Shown here piece after piece: positions 54,061 to 61,892 of a stretch of DNA of 64,000 bases. A program made the translations under genes and the position numbers. Numbering within the stretch: position 1 is the first letter of the stretch; every line of letters starts with the position of its first letter. Under the pieces are notes generated by a model. That model saw only the letters and a program-made list of their open reading frames with translations. It was not told the origin of the DNA and ran no database searches. Source of the stretch: JBBRHQ01 sp963725315 (lineage in GTDB: Bacteria; Actinomycetota; Thermoleophilia; Solirubrobacterales; 70-9); contig CAVRYA010000003.1 in the NCBI GenBank assembly GCA_963725315.1, positions 62,001 to 126,000 of the forward strand, written 5' to 3'.

Positions 54061-54336
54061 TCATTCCTCCAGCGGCAGCCGCTGCCTGACCCCCCGTACG
54101 AGCTCCGGCTCCGCTGTGAACCCGGCCCGCTCGATCGCGCCCTCGAGGTCCTTGATCAGGTCCTGGCGGAACTCGGCGTCGGTCTCGGCCAGAGCCAGGA
54201 TCTGCTGCAGTCCGGGCTCGATACGGGGCAGTTCCTTCGCCGCCTCGACCCAGGCTGCGGGTGCCGGTTTGAGGATGCCCAGCAGCTCTCCAAGCTCGGT
54301 CTCGTCGTAGGGGTGATCGCGCCTCATCCGTGACAA
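54061..54336 (-). CDS. Small unrecognised protein, copy 1 of 3 (KPAPAAWVEAA family)
   Basis: 91 residues (88 if ATG four codons in is used), intact. YDETELGELLGILKPAPAAW, VEAAKELPRIEPGLQQILAL, ETDAEFRQDLIKDLEGAIER, AGFTAEPELVRGVRQRLPLE: all helical. Homologous to 58551-58837 and, more weakly, 59565-59707. It lies next to a sigma region 4 fragment. The stretch DAEFRQDLIKDLEGAIERAG is reminiscent of the DpxFRxxLLxDPxxALxxxG helix of Nif11/NHLP leader peptides, but the match is short. Function unknown. Confidence 0.75.
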   Translation of the reverse strand: MSRMRRDHPYDETELGELLGILKPAPAAWVEAAKELPRIEPGLQQILALAETDAEFRQDLIKDLEGAIERAGFTAEPELVRGVRQRLPLEE

Positions 54337-54362
54337 GACGCGCGGGGGGCGCGTTTTCTTCC

Positions 54363-54570
54363 CTAGTCCGAGAGGTCCTCGCGGAGCTTGCTCAGGCAGC
54401 GCGAGATGCGGCTGGCGATGGTTCCCTGCGGGATCCCGATCTCATCCGAGATGATCCGGTAGCTCTGATCGCGGGCGAAGAAGCGATCGAGGATCTCCTC
54501 GCACGGGAGAGGCCACCTGCTCGAGCAAGGCGCGCACCGGCAGGTTCAGCAGTCCCTCTGCGCGCTCCAC
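54363..54570 (-). CDS. Stand-alone sigma-70 region 4 protein (fragment), frame break
   Basis: About 69 residues from GTG 54570. ERAEGLLNLPVRALLEQV, then (after one extra base near 54508) EEILDRFFARDQSYRIISDE and IGIPQGTIASRISRCLSKLR: an ECF-type region 4 helix-turn-helix. Region 2 is missing. It closely matches the full ECF sigma at 58874-59440, so it is either a truncated duplicate or an anti-/co-factor. It follows small-protein copy 1 on the same strand. Confidence 0.65.
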
Positions 54571-54645
54571 CCGGCCGATTCTGTCAGTTGGGGGGTCACC
54601 GGGAAGATTCTCCCGCGCTTTGCCGTCCTGGGATCAGCCCGTACG

Positions 54646-54872
54646 ATGCGGGAAGGACGATCAAGAGGGGAATCAGTCAGTCCGAGGAGAGATTTGAGGC
54701 CGAGGATGCAGAGGGTCACGGCAGGTTCATCAAGCGCGACGATGCCGAGGACGCCGAGGGGCGCGGGAACCCGCGCGACTCCTCCGAGGACGCCGAGGGC
54801 CACGGCAGCGGCAGGCCGCGGGCGGACGATGAGGACGACGCTGAGGGCCAGGGGAGCCGCCGGCCCGTCTAG
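54646..54872 (+). CDS. DAEGHG-repeat peptide 4, start uncertain
   Basis: Plus-strand member, stop at 54870-54872. Units: SQSEERFEAE, DAEGHGRFIKRDDAE, DAEGRGNPRDSSE, DAEGHGSGRPRADDED, DAEGQGSRRPV. The only nearby ATG (54646) is one frame away from the repeat frame, so a one-base error in the first 15 codons is likely, or the start codon is unusual. Ten bases separate it from the GTG of the S8 peptidase, so the two are almost certainly co-transcribed. Confidence 0.68.
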
Positions 54873-54881
54873 GATCGGGCC

Positions 54882-55720
54882 GTGACGGAGGCCGCCGAGG
54901 AGTCGCTTCCCTCCTACAGCCTCGCCGCCGAGCGGGTCGCCGAGGTGGCGCTCCCATCCCAGCCTGGCCCTGCGAGGTGACGCCCGAGTGGGCCTGGGGC
55001 GGCTCCAGCGGGCGCGGGGTGCGGGTCTGCCTGCTCGACTCCGGGGTCGAGTCCGGGCTGTCCGCCGTGGGGGAGGTATCGCGCTCGGTCGCGGTCGAGG
55101 CCGGCGAGGGAGGGGAGGGGGTGGTGCTCGAGGACTCGGAAGGCGACGTCTTCGGCCACGGCACCGCCTGCGCGGGCATCATCCGCTCGCTCGCGCCCGA
55201 GGTGGAGCTGACCAGCGTGCGGGTGCTGGGCCCGAACAACCGCGGCAGCGGGGCGCTGATGCTGACCGGCCTGCGCTGGGCGCTGGATCAGGGCCACCAG
55301 GTGATCAACATGAGCCTCTCGACCTCCAAGCGCGACCTGCTCGACTCCCTGCGCCAGCTCACCGATTCGGCCTACTTCCGTCGCGCGACGATCGTCGCCT
55401 CTGCCCACAACGTCGCGGCCGACAGCTACCCGTGGCGCTTCTCCTCGGTGGTCTCGGTGGGATCGCACGAGGATCGCGATCCGAAGCAGCTCGACTGCAA
55501 CCCCGAGCCACCGGTCGAGTTCTTCGCCCGCGGGCTCGACGTCGAGGTCGTCTGGAAAGGCGGGGAGACCGTTCGCACCACGGGCAACAGCTTCGCCACC
55601 GCCCACGTCAGCGGCATCTGCGCCCTGATCCGCGCCAAGCACCCCGGGCTGACCTCCTTCGAGCTGAAGAGCGTGCTGCGGCTGATCGCCGCCAACGCGG
55701 AGGGGGGCGGGCGTGGATAG
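54882..55720 (+). CDS. S8 subtilisin-like serine peptidase, one frame break
   Basis: About 280 residues. Catalytic triad visible: VRVCLLDSGVESGL (Asp), FGHGTACAGIIRS (His), TTGNSFATAHVSGICALI (Ser). GTG 54882 (TEAAEESLPSYSLAAERVAE) leads into the catalytic domain after a frame switch near 54955; the following text begins TPEWAWGGSSGRGVRVCLLD. No signal peptide and no prodomain, so it is probably cytoplasmic. It follows peptide gene 4 by 10 bp and overlaps the GAF gene. S8 peptidases mature cyanobactins and other RiPPs (established); a role in cutting the DAEGHG peptides is inference. Confidence 0.88.
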
Positions 55721-56356
55721 GGGGAGGAGCGCCTGCACGCCGCCGTCGCAGCTTCTGCCCTCGCCGGGGAGGCGGCCCAGCGGGAACTGTTCCAGTCGAT
55801 CTGCGACGTCGCACGGGCGATCTTCGACGCTCGCGCGGCCTCGATAACCCGCTTTGACGCGCTCTCTGACCAGCTCGTCTTCGAGGCGGTTTCCGGAGAA
55901 GGCTCGGATTCGCTTGTCGGCTCACGCTTCCCCTCTGATCAGGGGCTGGCGGGTTTCGTCCTCGCCTCCCGCGAGCCGCTGGTGATCGAGGACGTCGAGG
56001 CCGACCGGCGCTTCTCGCGCGAGCTGGCGGAGCAGACCGGCTACGTCCCCCGGGCACTGATGGCGGCCCCGCTGCTGCGCGGCGACGAGGCTTTAGGGGT
56101 GCTCTCGGTGCTCGACCGCTCGCCTGAGCGGGCCCACGGTCTGGCGGAGATCGACCTGCTGGCGCTTTTCTCGCGCCAGGCGTCAATCGCGCTGGAGGTG
56201 ATCGAGCGCGCCCGCGCCGCCGGCTCGGTGCTGGAGGGCAAGGGGGAGACCGCGGTGGTGGCCCGCCTGGCAGCGTCGCTGGAGGGTCTCGAGGGCGAGC
56301 GGCGCGATGCGAGCCTGCGGCTGCTGGAGGCGCTCGAGGAGTTGCTGGGAACCTGA
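55713..56356 (+). CDS. GAF-domain protein
   Basis: About 213 residues. FQSICDVARAIFDARAASIT, LVFEAVSGEGSDSLVGSRFP, GYVPRALMAAPLLRGDEALG and VLSVLDRSPERAHGLAEIDL give a clear GAF fold, then a helical C-terminus. The body is in the same frame as the S8 peptidase, directly after its TAG; the only start codon is GTG 55713 (GTGGATAGG), which needs one extra G in the G-run at 55721. So either it is a separate gene overlapping the S8 stop by 8 bp, or the TAG interrupts an S8-GAF fusion. Ligand unknown. Confidence 0.75.
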
Positions 56357-56446
56357 GACCGCGGGCGCGGGGAAGAAGGTCGGGGTCCGGTCCGTCCTGA
56401 ACGCAGAGGCCGCAAGCAGCCGGATCAAAGTCGAAAGGAGAAATTG

Positions 56447-56626
56447 ATGGAGTTCGACAAGAACGAGAAGACCGAGGACCTGGAGGGTCACGGGAAGAAG
56501 TACGCCCCCCGTGACGACGCCGAGGAGTCCGAGGACGCCGAGGGTGCACGGGAAGAAGTCGCCCCCCGCGACGAAGCCGAGGAGTCCGACGACGCCGAGG
56601 GCCACGGCAAGAAGATCGCTCCTTAG
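56447..56626 (+). CDS. DAEGHG-repeat peptide 5
   Basis: 59 residues, ATG 56447 with AAAGGAG seven bases upstream. MEFDKNEKTE, DLEGHGKKYAPRDDAEESE, DAEGAREEVAPRDEAEESD, DAEGHGKKIAP. The middle unit reads AREEV where HGKKF would be expected: two compensating indels (G inserted, T lost) would restore EGHGKKFAPRDE. Lies 91 bp after the GAF gene and 22 bp before the cyclase gene, same strand. Confidence 0.76.
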   Translation: MEFDKNEKTEDLEGHGKKYAPRDDAEESEDAEGAREEVAPRDEAEESDDAEGHGKKIAP

Positions 56627-56647
56627 GGTGCTCGGGAGGTCCTCGCC

Positions 56648-58518
56648 GTGACCGCCGCCGATCGAACCGGAGAGCGGCCCGAGTCAGGCCTCCCGGCGCC
56701 GGGCTGGCTGGAGCTGGTCGAGGACGCCGAGCGCCGCGGCGAGCTGCTGCTCGCAGTCGATCTCGCCGAGCGGGGCCTCGCCGAGCATCCGGAGGACCGC
56801 TTGCTCCAGTACAAGGCGGTGCTGGCGCTGGCCCGCTCGGGATCGACGGCCGAGGCGGCGAGGCGCTTTGCCGCCCACGGGCTGGAGGACGAGCGTGGGG
56901 AGGACATCGCCTCACTCGGGGCGCGGATCGCCAAGGACGAGGCGCTCGCCGCGGAGCCGCCCGATCGAGGTCGGCTGGCCAGGCGGGCCGGCGGCCATCT
57001 ACGGTGAGGTCTTCGAGCGGACCGGCGGCTTCTACCCGGCGATCAACGCGGCTACGCTGGGGCTGGTCGCCGGCGACGCCGGGGCGGCTCGCCGGCTGGC
57101 CCGCACCGGTCTCCGCCTGGCGGCCGAAGCGGGGGAGGGCTACTACCCGATCGCCACCGAGGCCGAGGCCCGGCTCCTGCTTGGAGAGGAGGAAGCTGCG
57201 CGCGAGGCGCTGGAGCGCGCCGCCACGCTGCACGGGGGCGACTATGGCGCGGTGGCCACGACGCGGCGCCAGCTTCGACTGGTCTGCGAGATCATCGGAT
57301 CGGATCCGTGACTGCTCGAGGTGCTCTCGGGACCGGCGGTGGTCCACTACTGCGGGCATCGGATCGCGGCCGATGGCCAGAACGCGCGCTTTCCCGCCCG
57401 CGACGAGGTCGAGGTGGCGACGCGGATCGCCCGCGAGGTCGAACGCCACCCAGCCCGCTACGCCTACGGCTCGCTCGCCGCCGGGGGCGACATCCTCTGG
57501 GCCGAGGCGCTGCTGGCGAGTGGCTGCGAGCTGCACGTGGTGCTGCCCTTCGCCCTGGAGGAGTTCGTGCGCTGCTCGGTTGCCCCGTCGGGAGAGGGGT
57601 GGGTCGAGCGGTTCCATCGCTGCCTCGACGCGGCGCGGGAGGTCCGGTACGCGACCGACGACGCCTTCCTCGACGACGACGTCCTCTACCGCTACGGGGC
57701 CGAGTACGCGATGGGGCTGACCCTGCTGCGTGCCCGCTACCTGGACGCCGAGGTGCGGCAGCTCGCGCTCTGGGACGGCGGAGCCGGCCCAGGGAGAGGC
57801 CGGGGCGGCGATCGACGTCGCCACCTGGCGGCGCGGAGGCCGGCCGGTATCGATCGTCGCCCCGGCCGGCCAGACAGGCCGCGGCCGGACGACCCTTCCG
57901 CGGGCCTCCCGCCGCAGGGGCGCGCGCGACGGGTCGTGCGGGCGATGCTCTTCGCCGACGTCAGGGCTTCTCGAAGCTCACCGACGAGGAGCTTCCCCGC
58001 TTCGCCGAGCACTTCCTCGGCGCCTTCGCCGAGGACTGCTCGAGGCCCACGCCGACGCGCGTCGAGCACCAGAACACCTGGGGCGACGCGCTCTACGTCG
58101 TGTCTCGAGGACGCCGAGAGCGCGGCCGCCTGCGCGCTCGATCTGCAGGCCGCGGTCGCGCGGCTCGACCTCGCGGCGGAGGGGCTGCCCGAGCACCTCT
58201 CGCTTCGGCTCGGCGCCCACGTCGGCCCGGTCTTCCCCACCTGGGATCCGGTGCTCGACGCGCTGGCCTTCATGGGCTCACACGTGAGCCGGACGGCTCG
58301 GATCGAGCCGGTCACGCCGCCGGGCGCCGTCTACGTGACGGCGCCGTTCGCCGCCGCGCTCGCGCTCACCGGCTCGCGAGCAGTTCGCCTGCGATTACGT
58401 CGGCCACATGCCGGCCGCCAAGGACTTCGGCAGGCTGCGGATGTATCGGCTGTGGCAGCGCGGGGATCCCCCGAATCGGCTGGAGCCGCCCCGAGCTGAG
58501 CCGGCAGGCCAGACCTGA
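56648..58518 (+). CDS. TPR/TRAFs-binding-like protein with C-terminal class III adenylate/guanylate cyclase, frame breaks
   Basis: About 620 residues over several frames. Helical repeat N-terminus (LELVEDAERRGELLLAVDLA, RTGGFYPAINAATLGLVAGD, AEARLLLGEEEAAREALERA), a middle domain ARYAYGSLAAGGDILWAEAL and CELHVVLPFALEEFV, then a cyclase: RAMLFADVRGFSKLTDEE (first metal Asp), EHQNTWGDALYVV (second metal Asp) and FMGSHVSRTARIEPVTPPGA. It makes cAMP or cGMP (family knowledge). The cNMP-binding exporter at 52.1-53.7 kb is an obvious possible target. Frame switches near 56960, 57305, 57785, 57955, 58040, 58105 and 58380. Confidence 0.75.
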
Positions 58519-58550
58519 TCTCGTCGCGCCGGCGGAGCTGCGACGGTCGC

Positions 58551-58837
58551 TCAGTCTTCGAGCGGCAGACGCTGCCTGACCCCGCGCACGCAGCCCCGGA
58601 TCGGCTGAGAACCCGGCCCGCTCGATCGCCCCCTCGAGATCCTCGATCAGGGCTTGAGCAGGAACGTGGCGTCGGTCTCGGCCAGGGCGAGGATCTGCTG
58701 CAGGCCGCGCTCGATCCGCGGCAGCTCCTGGGCCGCCTCCACCCATGCCGCCGGCGCCGGCTTCAGGAGGCTGAGCAGCTCCCGAGCTCGGTCTCGTCGT
58801 GGGGCGGTTCGGTTCGGGTGCGGCGGGTCGCTTCCAT
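58551..58837 (-). CDS. Small unrecognised protein, copy 2 of 3, frame breaks
   Basis: About 94 residues. LLSLLKPAPAAWVEAAQELP, RIERGLQQILALAETDATF, then ALIEDLEGAIERAGFSADPG and a C-terminal RQRLPLED after frame switches. ATG 58837 behind GGAGGAG. Closely related to 54061-54336 over the whole length. It directly follows the ECF sigma gene on the same strand, as copy 1 follows the sigma region 4 gene: a repeated sigma + small-protein pair. Confidence 0.68.
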
Positions 58838-58873
58838 CTCCTCCAAGACGCACCAGGGTTCGGTGTCTTCGCT

Positions 58874-59440
58874 CTATCGCCCGAGGTCTTCTCGTAGCTT
58901 TTCCAGGCAACGCGAGATCCGGCTGGCGATCGTACCCTGGGGGATCCCCATCTGCTCGGAGATCATCCGGTAGCTCTGGTCGCGGGCGAAGAACCGGTCG
59001 AGTATCTCCTGGCACTCCTTCGACAGCTCCGTCACCGCATCGCGGACGCCCATCGCCCCGTCGAGTCGGTCGAAGAGCTCCTCGGATACCGTCCTCCGCC
59101 ATCAGCTCGACCTCGTCGCCGGGGCCGACGCGATCTGCTCGCGCAGGCGGTCGACGCGGAGGCACGGGTCATCTGCGCCATCCAGGGGCGGATCGCGGCG
59201 TCTTCGCGAAGGTCGTCGAGTCGCTCGTAGGTGCGGGCGAACACATCTTGGAAGACGTCCTCCGCGTCGGCCTCCGCGAGCCGGTACCCACGGTCGTGAT
59301 CGCGTACACGTACCGCGAGAATCGTTCGACCAACTCGGGCCATGCGTCGTCGTCCCCGCCTCGGCAGCGGGCGACGAGCGCGCGTCCTCGGATCCTTCCG
59401 TGCCGACCCCGCGGGCCATCGATGAGCTCCCCTCCGACAT
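58874..59440 (-). CDS. ECF-type sigma-70 factor, frame breaks
   Basis: About 189 residues. Region 2: LVARCRGGDDDAWPELVERF, YRLAEADAEDVFQDVFARTY and LREDAAIRPWMAQMTR; region 4: ECQEILDRFFARDQSYRMIS, EQMGIPQGTIASRISRCLEK. ATG 59440. Frame switches near 59280, 59170 and 59090. It probably directs transcription of part of this locus; candidate promoters were not identified. No anti-sigma factor with a zinc motif is seen, but the adjacent small protein could fill that role (inference). Confidence 0.8.
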
Positions 59441-59564
59441 GGAGGCCAGCCTAAGCTTGAGATGGACTCGTTGTCCATACCCGATTTTTCGCCGCGCGGC
59501 GGGAGGCGCGGAACGTCGGTCACGATCGCCCTCACCAGGGCTTGATCTTCTGCCGTTCGCTGGA

Positions 59565-59707
59565 CTAGGGCGCATCTCGTGTGGGCCTGTCGCCGGGGTC
59601 TCGATCGCCAATCCTCTTGGCTGCCTGACCCAGCTCGACTGGGTCGGCCGCAGCAACCTCAGCAGCTCTCTCAGCTCCCGCTCACGTGCTGGTTCATTCC
59701 AGGCCAT
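59565..59707 (-). CDS. Possible third copy of the small KPAPAAWVEAA-family protein, frame break
   Basis: About 45 residues from ATG 59707: MAWNEPARERELRELLRLLR, then PTQSSWV and, one frame over, QAAKRIGDRDPGDRPTRDAP. The pattern ELRELLRLLRPTQSSWV...QAAKRI parallels ELGELLGILKPAPAAWVEAAKEL of the 91-residue copies. It is shorter and partly degenerate. Located upstream of the ECF sigma gene on the same strand. Confidence 0.4.
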
Positions 59708-59823
59708 CTGGTTCCAAGACGGGCGCGGGGAGGGACTCCTCCCGCTCCCGCGACCGGTCAGGTGAATCGCGAGAGAGGACCGCATGGAGCGTGTCGCCGG
59801 CAAGGGCGATCGCCGATCCCAGG

Positions 59824-61892
59824 TCAAGGGCGGCGGAATACGGCTTGGGCTCGCTGGGCCGTGGCCTGAGCCGCGTATCGATCAGAGATTGCTCGAACGG
59901 CCAAGCGTTTCCCGCCCGTTCGCTCCCTCACGGCATTCGCGGAGGCGATCACGTCGAGTGCCACGCTGCGCCGGTCCAGAAGTTGCATCAGGAGCCCCCC
60001 GAGGTCGAGCACCTCGGCGATGCCCATCTGGTCGCCCAGATCCCGGCAGATCGCCAGTCGCTCTGCTCCGGTACCGGCCGCTTCCTCGATCCTCTCGAGC
60101 AGGAGAAGCGCCGTGGCAAGCGGGAACATGGCTTCGGCTTCGCGCAACCGGTCGCCGAGCTCTCGCGAGCGTTCGAGCGCCTCGCGGGCTTGCGTCTCGC
60201 CCGTCTCCGCGTCCCCGGTCAGCACCGCGATCCTGGCGAGGGAGCTGGTTGCGCTCGTCGCTCCGCGCTGATCTCCGATCTGCTCCCACAGGTAGAGGCC
60301 ACGGTCGACCAACTCGCGCCCGGCTTCGACCTCGCCACGCTCGGCCTTCACTCGACCGAGGCCAGGCCTGGCTTGGCTGGCTGAGGCTCCCGAGCTCGCG
60401 GGCCGTCGGAAGCGCGCTCGAGAACGTCGCCTCCGCCGTCTCGAGCCTCCCCAAGAAAGTCTGCACCCAGCCCAGCTCCCAGAGACAGGCGAAGCGCAGG
60501 GCGGCGTCGGTTCCGGGCGCATCGAGCGCGGAGTTCGGAGGACTCAGTGGCCGGAAGATACTCTCCCTGAAGCATGGCAAGTCGACCGGCGAGCTGCCAG
60601 CCGCGCAGGATTGAAGGGCTTGACCTGTCGCGGACTGCATCGATCACGGTGACCAGGCGCTCTCGGGCCTCGCCGATCGAGCCTCTTTCCCAGAGAGGAC
60701 CGAGATCGACCATCAGGTCGAGGGCCTCGACGGTGGCACCCCGGCGTTCGCGGAGGTCGTCCACCGCCCTGGAACAGGTTGGGTCGCTCGAGTTCGAGGA
60801 TCGGGAGGAACTCTTGTGGCCACACCAGATCCGGCGCCATCGCCCTCGACGAGACCAAGGCAGTAGCGCTCGACCGAGACTCGGGCCACCGCTGGTTTCC
60901 TGCTTCAGTCGCTCGAGCGCATAGCCCCGGACCGTCACCAGCATTCGATAGCGGGGCTCGCCGTCGGGGTCGTTCGATCCTGTGCAGGAGGCTGGCTTCC
61001 ACCAGCGTCTGCAGGCTCTCCAGCAGTTCGCTGTCGGCGACCTTCGCCCTCGAGCAAGTCAAGCCTGCATCCGGCCGGAAAGGGTGCCAGGCGAGGAAAG
61101 ATTCTCGAGCGTCAGGGCTGAGCAGTTCCTCGCTCCAGCCAACTGCCCCGCGCAGGGTCCGCTGGCGCTCAGGAACGGCAGGAGCTACCGGTGGTAGCAA
61201 GGTCGAGGACACTGTCGAGTCGCCTCGTGAGAGACCGCCCAGCGACAGGGTCCTCGTACGTGCCGCCACCAGCTCGATCGCCAGCGGCAGTCCGTCGAGA
61301 CGTTGGCAGATCTGCTCGATCTGTCCAAGGTCGGCAGGGTCGTCGAGGTTTGCTCCGACCCGCTTCGAGCAGCAGGTGATGAATAGGGCGGCGGCGGCGA
61401 TGGCACCTCTCCGAGCCCCCGAGCCGGGAGTGGCTCGAGTCGGTATTCGGTCTCGCCCTGGATCCCGAGAACGACCCGGCTCGTCACCACCACGCGCAGG
61501 CGGGGCGCCGCCCGGATCAGCGTCCTCACCAGCGGCGCCGCCTCGTCGACTTGCTCGAAGTTGTCCAGCACGACCAACAGCTCCCGGTCTCGGAGCAGCC
61601 GGCCCAAGCCATGCTCCAGGGTCCTCCCCGGGGGCAGCGTGAGCTCGAGAGCTTGGGCAAGCGCGGGGGCCACCTGGTCTGGCTCGGCAAGTGTGGAGAG
61701 ATCGACGAAGAAGGCGCCATGCGCGAAGCGCTGGCTGAGGGCGGATGCGAGCTCGATAGCCAGGCGGGTCTTCCCGGTGCCTCCGGGTCCGGTGATGGTG
61801 ACCTCCCTGGTCCCCGGCGAGAGGAGCAGCTCGGTGAGCTCGGCGAGCTCGTCCTGCCGGCCGACGATGTCCAGCTCAGGTGCCTCCACCAT
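59824..61892 (-). CDS. STAND/AfsR-like NB-ARC ATPase with TPR-like C-terminus, frame breaks
   Basis: About 690 residues. ATG 61892: VEAPELDIVGRQDELAELTE, Walker A TITGPGGTGKTRLAIELASA, Walker B RELLVVLDNFEQVDEAAPLV, VVVTSRVVLGIQGETEYRLE (sensor). Later: LRGAVGWSEELLSPDARESF, then TPR-like ATSSLARIAVLTGDAETGET and ALERSRELGDRLREAEAMFP. Many frame switches; the natural end may lie further downstream in another frame (SAALDLGSAIALAGDTLHAV). No DNA-binding domain identified. Its start overlaps the PrsW gene. Confidence 0.7.

Noticed and set aside
50959..56626. A classical RiPP cluster (lanthipeptide, cyanobactin, graspetide or radical-SAM type)
   Set aside because: No LanB/LanC/LanM, YcaO, ATP-grasp or radical-SAM gene is in the window, and the peptides lack Cys. 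The DDAE resemblance to a cyanobactin recognition site is only four residues. The peptidases and exporter alone do not place it in a known class.
55608..57824. A 738-residue minus-strand open frame
   Set aside because: Arg/Pro/Ala-rich with no motif, and opposite to the S8, GAF, peptide 5 and cyclase genes. Shadow frame.
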